Shown: positions 35,935-43,350 of the stretch, in pieces
How positions within the stretch are numbered: position 1 is the stretch's first letter
Layout of the letters: every line of letters starts with the position of its first letter
DNA from: Vannielia sp.
GTDB lineage: Bacteria > Pseudomonadota > Alphaproteobacteria > Rhodobacterales > Rhodobacteraceae
Assembly (NCBI RefSeq): GCF_029212645.1
Contig: NZ_JARGND010000001.1
Span: 25,842-81,622, forward strand
Reading direction: 5' to 3'
Length of the DNA: 55,781 nt
Translations under genes and position numbers: made by a program
Notes under the pieces: model-generated
What the model saw: only the letters and a program-made list of their open reading frames with translations
What the model was told of the DNA's origin: nothing
Databases searched by the model: none

Positions 35935-36968
35935 GCCTGCCTCCAGATATAGGCATCATCCGGGCCTGGCTCGCGGGTGGCACGGCCTGTGAGCAAGAGG
36001 TGATTGAGGTGGCCAACGGTTTCGGCCAGCGCCAACACATAGGCATCACCGGTGATCTCGCGTTTGAACAGCGGCATGAAACACTCCCCACCGCGCCGAG
36101 GCGTGGCGAGGTGTGTGTGCAACCGCTCCAGCGCGCTGGTGTGATTGTCGATCATCTGCACAATACGCGCAGGCAGGCCGGTGAAGGGCAGCTTATGGCC
36201 GGGCAGCACCAGTTGATCGTCGCGGGCGAACTGGCTGAGGCGATCGCAGCTTTCCAGCCACTCACCAACCGGGTCGGCGTCTGGCTCGGTCGCGGAAACG
36301 CCGAGGTTGGGCGAAATAGAAGGCAAAAGCTGGTCGCCACCCAACACCAGCGGCTCCCCCTCGCACCAGAAAGTTGCGTGGTGAGGCGCATGGCCGTGGC
36401 CGATGCGAACCACCCAGTCGCGCCCGCCCATATGCAGGCGATCCCCCTCGCAAATCCGCTCAAACCCCAGCGGCAGCGGGCTTGTCAGATCGGCAAAGTT
36501 GAAGGGGCGCTGGGTGAGATACTCGCGGTAAAACGCCGGGTCCATCCCGGCACGCCGCCAGAACAGGCGCACCTCATCGCGCGGGGTCGCCTGCACATCA
36601 AGCTGGAGCATCCGCGCCAGCAGCCAAGCGGTGCGGGTGGCGGTGAGGCTTGCCCCCTGCCCGGCCATCAGCCAGCCCGCCAGCCCCATGTGATCGGGGT
36701 GATGGTGGGTCAGCACCACGCGGCCCACCGGCTTGCCAGCGAGCGGGCCATCCGAGAGCAATTGCTCCCAAATCGCGCGGGCCTTGGGTGTGCCGATGCC
36801 GGTGTCGATCACCGTCCAGCTGTCCCCCTCGTCGAGCGCAAAGACGTTGACGTGATCCAGCTTCATCGGCAGCGGCAGGCGTAGCCACAGGATGCCGGGG
36901 GCGACTTCGGTTGCCTCGCCGGGGCCGGGAGCGGCCTCCCACGGGGAGCGTATTGGTTGAGCGTCCAT
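35931..36968 (-). CDS. metallo-beta-lactamase-fold hydrolase
   Basis: A 345-residue MBL-fold protein with the metal motif THHHPDH (His88, His90, Asp92, His93), a later His in GHGHAPHHATFW, and Asp in LGGDQLLP. The N-terminal part NVFALDEGDSWTVIDTGI is the usual first strand pair. The C-terminal about 90 residues form a helical extension seen in lactonase- and LACTB2-like members. A small ester or thioester substrate is probable. It lies ten bases after the acyl-CoA dehydrogenase stop, so an acyl-thioesterase role is conceivable but unproved. Confidence 0.85.
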   Translation of the reverse strand: MDAQPIRSPWEAAPGPGEATEVAPGILWLRLPLPMKLDHVNVFALDEGDSWTVIDTGIGTPKARAIWEQLLSDGPLAGKPVGRVVLTHHHPDHMGLAGWLMAGQGASLTATRTAWLLARMLQLDVQATPRDEVRLFWRRAGMDPAFYREYLTQRPFNFADLTSPLPLGFERICEGDRLHMGGRDWVVRIGHGHAPHHATFWCEGEPLVLGGDQLLPSISPNLGVSATEPDADPVGEWLESCDRLSQFARDDQLVLPGHKLPFTGLPARIVQMIDNHTSALERLHTHLATPRRGGECFMPLFKREITGDAYVLALAETVGHLNHLLLTGRATREPGPDDAYIWRQA

Positions 36969-36977
36969 CCTCGCGAA

Positions 36978-38684
36978 TTAGCCCATAAGCTCCTCGTTGG
37001 ACAGGGCAAAAAGCCCATCGGCGCCTTGTTTGACCTGCTGGGCAAGCCCGGATTGCTCGGGCAAAAGGCGTGTTATGTAAAACCGCGCAAGGCCGGTGCG
37101 CGGGCCTTTTCCGCCTTCTGCCGCAGCGGTCATGAGGTGGAAATGCGCGCCAACGACGCGGGCAAAGGCCCGCAGGTAAGGCACCGCAACTGCGCCGCGC
37201 TCGGCCATGTCCATCTTGAGCAAGGCCTCTGTCAGCTCGCGCTGCACCTCAGCGGCATTCCACACCGCTTCCGTCATCCGTGGAAAGCGGCCCCTGTTGG
37301 CCTCGGCGGCGTCTTCAATCTCGGTCAGCAAGGTCAGCGCGGCTTCACCGCTGTCGGCCATTTTGCGGCCCACCAGATCAAGCGCCTGAATGCCGTTGGT
37401 GCCCTCGTAAATCGCCGTCACCCGCACATCGCGCAAAAACTGCGCTGCGCCGGTTTCTTCGATAAAGCCCATGCCGCCGTGCACCTGAATGCCCATATCG
37501 GCCACCGCGCAGCCCACATCGGTGCCATAGGCCTTGGAGATGGGGGTGAGCAGGGCGGCGCGGCTGGCCCAATGGGTCTCTCCGCCCGCCGCGGCCAGAT
37601 CAAGCGCCACCGCATTGGCCAGCGCAATGGCGCGGGCAGCATGGGTTTCGGCCTTCATGGTCATCAACATGCGGCGCACATCTGCGTGCTCGATAATGGC
37701 CCCTGAGCCGGGCGCACGGCCCTGTTTGCGATCGGCGGCATAGGCCATCGCGGCCTGGGTTGCGGCCTCGGCCACGCCAATGCCCTGAATGCCCACACCA
37801 AGGCGCGCGTTGTTCATCATGGTAAACATGGCTGCCATGCCGCCGTGGGGCTCCCCCACCAGCCAGCCGGTGGCTCCGTCATATTCCATCACGGCGGTGG
37901 GCGATCCGTGGATGCCCATCTTGTGCTCAAGGCTGACCACCCGCAGGCTGTTGCGCTCACCGGGGTTGCCCTCGGCATCGGGGAGGTTGCGCGGCACCAT
38001 GAACAGGCTGATCCCCTTCACCCCCGATGCGCCATCAGGCAGGCGGGCCAGCACGAGGTGGCAGACATTGGAGGCAAAATCCGCATCGCCCCATGAAATG
38101 AAAATCTTCTGGCCGGAAACCGCAAAGCTGCCATCACCATTCGGCTCGGCCCTGGTGCGCAGCGCCCCCACATCGCTGCCCGCCTGCGGCTCGGTCAGGT
38201 TCATCGTGCCCTGCCACTCACCGCTGATGAGCTTGGGCAGGTAAAGCGCTTTCATCTCATCGCTAGCGTGGTGCTCCAGCGCCTCGATCTGGCCCTGGGT
38301 CAGCAGCGGGTTCAGCGACAAAGACAGGCAGGCGCCGTTCATCATTTCGTTGACGGCTTCCATCAGGGTGATCGGCAAGCCCATACCGCCATACTCCGGA
38401 TCGGCGCTGATGCCGATCCAGCCGCCATCGGCAATCGCCTTATAACCCTCGGCAAACCCCGGCGTGGTGCGCACAACGCCGTTTTCCAGCACCGCGCCCT
38501 TCAGATCGCCCTCGCGCTGAAGCGGGCCAAGCACCTCGTCACTCAACCGCCCCGCTTCGGAGAGAATCGCATCGACCGTTTCACTCCCGGCTTCGGCAAA
38601 GCGGTCGGTAGCGGAAACCTGATCGTAGCCAACCACATGGCTCAGCAAAAAGCGAAAATCATCGACCGGGGCGCGATAGGGCAT
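36978..38684 (-). CDS. acyl-CoA dehydrogenase, DmdC-like
   Basis: A 568-residue flavin acyl-CoA dehydrogenase of the long DmdC-like subfamily with extra N- and C-terminal domains. FAD/substrate segments include MNLTEPQAGSDVGAL, FISWGDADF and the catalytic region VTAIYEGTNGIQALDLVGRK, in which the Glu of YEGTN acts as base. In marine Rhodobacteraceae this subfamily includes 3-methylmercaptopropionyl-CoA dehydrogenase (DmdC) of DMSP breakdown, present in several paralogues; whether this copy has that role cannot be told. No dmdB or dmdD is adjacent. Probably co-transcribed with the metallo-hydrolase. Confidence 0.87.
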   Translation of the reverse strand: MPYRAPVDDFRFLLSHVVGYDQVSATDRFAEAGSETVDAILSEAGRLSDEVLGPLQREGDLKGAVLENGVVRTTPGFAEGYKAIADGGWIGISADPEYGGMGLPITLMEAVNEMMNGACLSLSLNPLLTQGQIEALEHHASDEMKALYLPKLISGEWQGTMNLTEPQAGSDVGALRTRAEPNGDGSFAVSGQKIFISWGDADFASNVCHLVLARLPDGASGVKGISLFMVPRNLPDAEGNPGERNSLRVVSLEHKMGIHGSPTAVMEYDGATGWLVGEPHGGMAAMFTMMNNARLGVGIQGIGVAEAATQAAMAYAADRKQGRAPGSGAIIEHADVRRMLMTMKAETHAARAIALANAVALDLAAAGGETHWASRAALLTPISKAYGTDVGCAVADMGIQVHGGMGFIEETGAAQFLRDVRVTAIYEGTNGIQALDLVGRKMADSGEAALTLLTEIEDAAEANRGRFPRMTEAVWNAAEVQRELTEALLKMDMAERGAVAVPYLRAFARVVGAHFHLMTAAAEGGKGPRTGLARFYITRLLPEQSGLAQQVKQGADGLFALSNEELMG

Positions 38685-38795
38685 GAATTCTTCTCCTCAA
38701 AATACCGCCCTTGCGAGGGAAGGGCGACGCCAGCATAAGAGATGCCAGCCGCTGGCCCAAGAGCCGGCGGATAAAACGCAACGTCACGAGGATGC

Positions 38796-39749
38796 ATGAC
38801 CAAGCGCCTGCCGCCAAGCGAAGAAGGGATCACCCGCGCCGCTGCCTTGTTGCGGGCGGGCGCCCTCGTCGCGATCCCAACCGAAACGGTCTATGGGCTG
38901 GCGGGCGATGCCAGCAATGGCGAAGCGGTTGCGGCGATCTTCGACGCCAAGGGGCGGCCCAGCTTCAACCCGCTCATCTGCCATGTGGACAGCATGGAGG
39001 CAGCGCAACGCTACGGGGTGTTTGGCGACGCGGCGGCGCGGCTGGCGCAGGCCTTTTGGCCCGGCCCGCTGACGCTGGTGGTGCCACGCAGGGAAAGCGC
39101 GCGCCTGTCACCGCTGGTGAGCGCGGGCCTGCCCAGCCTGGCGCTGCGCATCCCGGCCCACCCGGTCGCCCGCCGGCTGCTGGCGTCTTTCGGCGGCGCC
39201 CTCGCCGCGCCCTCCGCCAACCCTTCGGGCAAGATATCCCCCACAACCAGCGCCCATGTGCTGGCCGGGCTGGAAGGCCGCATCGCCGCAGTGCTTGATG
39301 CCGGGCCATGCGCTGTGGGGGTCGAAAGCACCATCGTGGATTGCACGGGCGAAACCCCGGTTCTGCTGCGTCCGGGTGGCCTGCCCGCCGAAGCGCTGGA
39401 ACAGGCGCTCGGCCAGCCGCTCGCCCGCCCCCAAAGTGCGGTGAACGAGGTGAACCCTAGCGCGCCGGGCCAGCTGTCCTCACACTACGCGCCGGGCAAA
39501 CCGCTGCGGCTGAACCCGCGCACCTTGCCCCCCGATGCGCTCTGGCTCGGCTTTGGCCTCGGCTGCGAGGGGGCCACGCTCAACCTGTCCCCGTCGGCGG
39601 ACCTGCGCGAAGCCGCCGCCAACCTCTTCACAATGCTGCACACTCTGGACGCCGCCCCCGGCGCGGCTATCGCCGTTGCCCCGATCCCGAACCACGGCCT
39701 TGGCCAGGCCATAAACGACCGCCTCACCCGCGCGGCCGCGCCACGCTGA
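38796..39749 (+). CDS. tsaC: threonylcarbamoyl-AMP synthase (Sua5/TsaC)
   Basis: Makes threonylcarbamoyl-AMP from threonine, bicarbonate and ATP, the first step of t6A in ANN-decoding tRNAs. The 317 residues have the YrdC domain (about 10-200) with IPTETVYGLAGDA, FDAKGRPSFNPLICHV, FWPGPLTLVV and APSANPSGKISPT, followed by the Sua5 C-terminal domain reached through a linker with SSHYAPGKPLRL. It is thus the long Sua5 form rather than short TsaC. It is divergent from the acyl-CoA dehydrogenase with 111 bases between. Confidence 0.94.
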   Translation: MTKRLPPSEEGITRAAALLRAGALVAIPTETVYGLAGDASNGEAVAAIFDAKGRPSFNPLICHVDSMEAAQRYGVFGDAAARLAQAFWPGPLTLVVPRRESARLSPLVSAGLPSLALRIPAHPVARRLLASFGGALAAPSANPSGKISPTTSAHVLAGLEGRIAAVLDAGPCAVGVESTIVDCTGETPVLLRPGGLPAEALEQALGQPLARPQSAVNEVNPSAPGQLSSHYAPGKPLRLNPRTLPPDALWLGFGLGCEGATLNLSPSADLREAAANLFTMLHTLDAAPGAAIAVAPIPNHGLGQAINDRLTRAAAPR

Positions 39750-39765
39750 GGCTTGCGCCTTCTCG

Positions 39766-39811
39766 TAGCCTCGCTGCGCTCGGGCAGCCCGGTGGCCTCG
39801 CTACGCTCGGC
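39766..39811. repeat. two 19-bp direct repeats
   Basis: GTAGCCTCGCTGCGCTCGG (39766-39784) recurs at 39793-39811 as GTGGCCTCGCTACGCTCGG, 27 bases apart with two differences. On the minus strand such units read as ERSEAT peptides, a familiar artefact of intergenic repeats in this bacterial family. They lie in the 148-base gap between tsaC and yqgE. Confidence 0.6.
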
Positions 39812-39854
39812 GCACCCCACCGCAGCGCGCCATCCCTGTTCATTTTCTTGCAGA

Positions 39855-39884
39855 AAATATCCCCGCCGGAGGCACAAATCTCTT
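39855..39884. repeat. CCCCGCCGGAGG dispersed repeat, single copy
   Basis: AAATATCCCCGCCGGAGGC (39855-39873) is identical to the right outer arm of the 13910-13992 hairpin and, as there, is followed after one base by CAAATCTCTT. A short palindrome, TTTTCT-TGC-AGAAAA, lies directly in front. It is just downstream of the yqgE stop. Confidence 0.7.
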
Positions 39885-39897
39885 GCGGCCTGCGGCC

Positions 39898-40542
39898 TCA
39901 AGCCCGCCCGGCGTCACTGCTCAGCAGCCTTGGGTCCACCCCAAACGAGCGCAGCGCCGCCTCCCATTTGCCACCATTCTCGGTGCCAAACACGATCTCG
40001 GGGGTGGCATCGCAGGTGAGCCAGCCGTTCTCACCGATCTCCCCCTCAAGCTGCCCCGGACCCCAGCCCGCGTAGCCCAGCGCAAGGATCACATCGCGCG
40101 GGCCTTCGCCACGGGCAATGTCCTCAAGGATGTCGGTGGTCGCGGTCATGCCAAAGGCGGGGCTCAACATCAGCGTCGAACCTTCGGCGGTGTAATCCGC
40201 TGAATGCAGCACAAAGCCCCGGCCATGCTCCACCGGGCCGCCAAAGTAGATCGGCGCACGGGCACTGGCGGGCGCCACCTCGATCCCCTCGCCGATATCA
40301 AGCTGGCTCAGCAGATCACGGAACGTCAGGTCAGGCGCGGTGCGGTTGATCACCAGCCCCATCGCCGCCTCGTCCGAATAGGCACAAATATAGATCACGC
40401 TGCGCTCAAAGCGCGGATCACCCATGCCGGGCATGGCAACAAGGAGCTTTCCGGTCAGGTCCATCCCCTGATGATGGGGGTCCACAGGGCGCCGCGCAAG
40501 GGGCTGCGTCACATAAGCCACGCCTCGCGCGCTCTCGCTCAT
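39898..40542 (-). CDS. YqgE/AlgH-family protein
   Basis: A 214-residue member of the UPF0301 (YqgE/AlgH) family, whose function is uncertain; it was first linked to alginate control in Pseudomonas. Signatures: MDLTGKLLVAMPGMGDPRFE, MGLVINR, IYFGGPVEHGRGFVLHS and LGYAGWGPGQLEGEI. The ATG at 40542 has AGGGGA upstream and is chosen; the ATG at 40464 begins exactly where most family members start but has no spaced ribosome-binding site, so it remains an alternative. It is divergent from the DsbD-domain gene 43 bases away. Confidence 0.88.
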   Translation of the reverse strand: MSESARGVAYVTQPLARRPVDPHHQGMDLTGKLLVAMPGMGDPRFERSVIYICAYSDEAAMGLVINRTAPDLTFRDLLSQLDIGEGIEVAPASARAPIYFGGPVEHGRGFVLHSADYTAEGSTLMLSPAFGMTATTDILEDIARGEGPRDVILALGYAGWGPGQLEGEIGENGWLTCDATPEIVFGTENGGKWEAALRSFGVDPRLLSSDAGRA

Positions 40543-40585
40543 TCGTGATTTCCCCTGCGCGCCTCTGCCCGTATTCTCCGCGCTC

Positions 40586-41404
40586 ATGAAAAGCCTCCTT
40601 GCCGCCCTTGCCCTGCTCACCACCCTCACCCTGCCCGCCACCGCCGGAACCTACGGTGCCGTGCCGGGCGCTGATGTGGTGCGCGCCGAGGTGCTGCCCG
40701 GATGGACCACCGCCGAGGGCACCCGCATGGTCGCCCTGCGTCTTACCCTCAAACCGGGGTGGAAAACCTACTGGCGCGCCCCCGGCGAGGCCGGCATCCC
40801 GCCGCGCTTTGATTGGGGCGGCTCAAAGAACCTCGCCTCTGTCACCTACCACTGGCCGCGCCCTGAGGTGTTTGAAAGCTCGGGAATGCAAACCATCGGC
40901 TACAAGCGCGAACTTGTTTTGCCAATCGAAGTGCGCCCCGAGCGCCCCGGTAAGGCGATGATTCTCAACGCCGAGGTTGAGCTGGGGGTTTGTGAAGAAA
41001 TCTGCGTGCCCGCCGCGCTCTCGTTTTCGCAAGCCCTCACCGGGCAGGGTGGGCGCGATGCGGTGATCTCCGCCGCGCTGGCCGCCCGCCCGCAAACCGC
41101 CAGAGAGGCGGGCATTGGCCGTGTCACCTGCGAGATTGAGCCAATCACCGATGGCATCCGCATCACCGCCCGCATCCCCGCCCCGCCGCTTGGGGGCAAT
41201 GAGGTGGCGGTGATCGAGCCGGGCGATCCCCGGATCTGGACCTCGGAGGCCGAAACGCACCGTGAAGGCGGCACCCTCGTCACCACCGTCGATATGGTTC
41301 CCCCGTCGGGCAAGCCCATGGCGCTGTCCCGCGAAAACCTGCGCTTTACCCTGCTGGGCCGTCGCACAGCGGTGGATATTCGCGGCTGCCACGCACCGGG
41401 ATAA
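40586..41404 (+). CDS. DsbD N-terminal-domain periplasmic protein
   Basis: A 272-residue exported protein: signal peptide MKSLLAALALLTTLTLPATA, then a DsbD-alpha-like immunoglobulin fold with LTLKPGWKTYWRAPGEAGIP and the redox Cys pair in LGVCEEICVPAALSF. It lacks the membrane and thioredoxin domains of full DsbD, so it is a stand-alone reductant-accepting domain that may pass electrons from a ScsB- or CcdA-type membrane partner to periplasmic disulfides. The C-terminus contains one further Cys (VDIRGCH). The next 37 bases lead into the dispersed element. Confidence 0.85.
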   Translation: MKSLLAALALLTTLTLPATAGTYGAVPGADVVRAEVLPGWTTAEGTRMVALRLTLKPGWKTYWRAPGEAGIPPRFDWGGSKNLASVTYHWPRPEVFESSGMQTIGYKRELVLPIEVRPERPGKAMILNAEVELGVCEEICVPAALSFSQALTGQGGRDAVISAALAARPQTAREAGIGRVTCEIEPITDGIRITARIPAPPLGGNEVAVIEPGDPRIWTSEAETHREGGTLVTTVDMVPPSGKPMALSRENLRFTLLGRRTAVDIRGCHAPG

Positions 41405-41441
41405 ACCGCCCCCTCCAAACGCGGCCCACATTTTCTTGCGC

Positions 41442-41558
41442 TAAAGCGTTCCGCCAAAAACCTGACTCACAGCTCTTGGCAGAGCACAGTGCGAGGCAGG
41501 ACTGTTGCGCGCGCCTCGCCTTTATCTGATGGCTCAGATTAAAGGCGTGACGCTTTTA
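41442..41558 (+). repeat. dispersed 117-bp structured element, copy 2
   Basis: Opposite in orientation to copy 1 (11901-12017) and about 95% identical to it by direct comparison. Ends: TAAAGCGTTCCGCC and GGCGTGACGCTTTTA, which pair over 11 positions around a three-base mismatch. Hairpins: GCCAA/TTGGC, GCGAGGC/GCCTCGC, and CCTTTATCTGA/TCAGATTAAAGG with one bulged T. One difference between copies, in the last stem, leaves a T.G pair and so keeps the fold. It sits between the DsbD-domain gene and the ABC-F gene. Confidence 0.8.
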
Positions 41559-41592
41559 ATATCCCCGCCGGAAGCTCTCATCTCTTCTGGCC
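41558..41592. repeat. CCCCGCCGGAGG dispersed repeat, variant copy
   Basis: AATATCCCCGCCGGAAGC (41558-41575) followed by TCTCATCTCTTCTGGC is a diverged copy of the repeat at 39855 and 13974. It directly abuts the end of the 117-bp element, so two repeat families are joined here. The rest of the gap up to 41663 holds nothing recognisable. Confidence 0.6.
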
Positions 41593-41663
41593 CGTCCCGG
41601 CCACCCACCTTGATTGCCCCCACCAAGGCGCCTATCTTCTGTGCAGTCACAGGAGACACCCCC

Positions 41664-41771
41664 ATGAACACCACCCTGCAAACCGCACACGCCCTTTTCG
41701 CGACTTGCCCACAGGTGTCTCATGCCCGCTCCCTCTCTTTCGCTGCAATCGGTCCCGCTCACCAAGCCTGA
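41664..41771 (+). CDS. possible 35-residue leader peptide of the ABC-F gene
   Basis: An ATG with a good ribosome-binding site (AGGAG, eight bases upstream) opens a 35-codon frame, starting MNTTLQTAHALFATC and ending at TGA 41769-41771. It overlaps the first 50 bases of the ABC-F gene in another frame. Several antibiotic-resistance ABC-F genes are controlled by translated leaders that sense stalled ribosomes, so this is a reasonable candidate uORF. It could also be chance; no conserved stalling motif is known to me. Confidence 0.3.
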   Translation: MNTTLQTAHALFATCPQVSHARSLSFAAIGPAHQA

Positions 41772-43281
41772 CGGATCGCCGCTCACCCCGGAAATCACCC
41801 TCACCTTCGGGGCCTCGCGCACCGGCCTCGTGGGCCAGAACGGTGCGGGCAAATCCACCCTGCTGCGCCTGCTTTCGGGGGCCGCGCCAGCCTTGGGGCA
41901 TATCGACAGGCAGGCCAGCACCGGCATGCTGGCACAGGCTTGGGATGACCTCTCCCTCACCGTGCGCGAAGCCGCCGGGATGGGCGCGGCGCTGGCCCGG
42001 CTGGCGCGGATCGAGCGCGGCGCACCGCTGGAGGATGACATTGACCTTGCCGATTGGGAGGCCCCCGCGCGGCTTGCCGAGGCCCTCGCACGGGTGGGGC
42101 TGGGCGCGGTGGAGGGCACGCCGCTTTCACAGCTCTCCGGCGGCCAGCGCACCCGCGTTGGGCTGGCACGGCTGCTCCTTGAGGCGCCCGATATCCTGTT
42201 GATGGATGAGCCGACCAACAACCTTGATCGCGCGGGCAAGGCGCTGGTCTCCCGCCTTCTGGCCGAGTGGCCCGGCGGGGCGGTGGTGGCCAGCCATGAC
42301 CGGGCGCTGCTGGCGCAAATGGACCGGATCGTTGAGCTTACGCCAACCGGCATTCACCTCACCGAAGGCGGCTGGCAGGCCCATGCCAAGGCCCGCGCTG
42401 CCCGCCGCAGCCGCGCCGCCACAGAGCTGGAGCGTGCCACCCGCGCCGAGGCCCGCATCCAGCGGGATATTCAGGCCCAACGCGAGAAAAAGGCCCAGCG
42501 CGATGCACGGGGCCGCGCCGCGCGGGCCAGTGGCGGCCAGCCCAAGGTGCTGCTGGATGCCAAGGCAGATCGCGCCGGGCGCACCTCTGGCAGCGATGCG
42601 CGCCGCGCCGCACGGCTTGAGGCGGCGGGAGAGGCGGCGCGCGCCGTGGCGGCGGCGCATGTGTCGCCCACCCGCAGCCTGCGGATCGACGCCGAAGCCG
42701 GGCGCGGCGGGGCGGTTGTGCTATCGCTTGAGGCGGTCACGCTGCGCCGCGCGGGCTTCCTGCTCGGGCCGCTCACGTTCAGCCTGAGTGCGGGGGAGCG
42801 CGTTGCGCTGACCGGGCCAAATGGCGCGGGCAAAAGCACGCTGATGGCAGCCCTGCGCGACCAGATCAGCCCCGCTTCAGGGCAGCTCGCCACCACGCCG
42901 CGGCTTGCCGCGCTGGATCAACAGATTGGCGATCTTGATCCCAACGCCTCAATCCTTGAAAACCTGCACCGCCTCGCCCCGCACCTCACCCCGCAAGAGG
43001 CGCAGGCGCTGCTCGCCCGCTATGGCTTTCGCAACACGGCGGCCAATGCGCCGGTGGGCCAGCTTTCGGGGGGTGAACGCTTACGCGCCGGGCTTGCGGC
43101 CACGCTGGGCGGCACGCCGCCGGCGCTGCTGCTTCTGGATGAGCCGACCAACCATCTTGATATCGAAACGGTCGAACTGCTGGAAACCGCTCTGCAAAGC
43201 TTCACAGGGGCGCTGCTGGTCGCCAGCCATGACGAGGCCTTTTGCGCCGCCCTCGGCCTCACCCGCGAAATCGCGCTTTAA
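41722..43281 (+). CDS. ABC-F family ATPase
   Basis: A 519-residue soluble ABC-F protein with two ATPase domains and no membrane part. Domain 1: Walker A GQNGAGKST, signature LSGGQ, Walker B LLMDEPTNNLD. Domain 2: GPNGAGKST, LSGGE, LLLDEPTNHLD. The linker (about residues 215-330) is long, very rich in Arg/Ala, and helical, as expected for the ribosome-contacting arm. ABC-F proteins work at the ribosomal E site; some resist antibiotics, others are housekeeping (Uup/EttA-like). Which one this is cannot be told. Its TAA stop overlaps the start of a truncated dispersed-element copy. Confidence 0.88.
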   Translation: MPAPSLSLQSVPLTKPDGSPLTPEITLTFGASRTGLVGQNGAGKSTLLRLLSGAAPALGHIDRQASTGMLAQAWDDLSLTVREAAGMGAALARLARIERGAPLEDDIDLADWEAPARLAEALARVGLGAVEGTPLSQLSGGQRTRVGLARLLLEAPDILLMDEPTNNLDRAGKALVSRLLAEWPGGAVVASHDRALLAQMDRIVELTPTGIHLTEGGWQAHAKARAARRSRAATELERATRAEARIQRDIQAQREKKAQRDARGRAARASGGQPKVLLDAKADRAGRTSGSDARRAARLEAAGEAARAVAAAHVSPTRSLRIDAEAGRGGAVVLSLEAVTLRRAGFLLGPLTFSLSAGERVALTGPNGAGKSTLMAALRDQISPASGQLATTPRLAALDQQIGDLDPNASILENLHRLAPHLTPQEAQALLARYGFRNTAANAPVGQLSGGERLRAGLAATLGGTPPALLLLDEPTNHLDIETVELLETALQSFTGALLVASHDEAFCAALGLTREIAL

Positions 43282-43350
43282 AGCGCTCCGCCAAAAACCT
43301 GAATCACAGCTTATGGCGGAGCGCAGTGCGAGGCAGAAATGCTGCGCGGC
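43279..43350 (+). repeat. dispersed structured element, truncated copy 3
   Basis: The first about 72 bases match copy 2 in the same orientation (TAAAGCGCTCCGCC, then AAAAACCTGAATCACAGC and AGTGCGAGGCAG), after which similarity stops. In this copy the left part forms a strong hairpin of its own: GCGCTCCGCCA (43283-43293) with TGGCGGAGCGC (43314-43324). The initial TAA is the stop codon of the ABC-F gene, so the hairpin may now act as its terminator. Confidence 0.7.
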
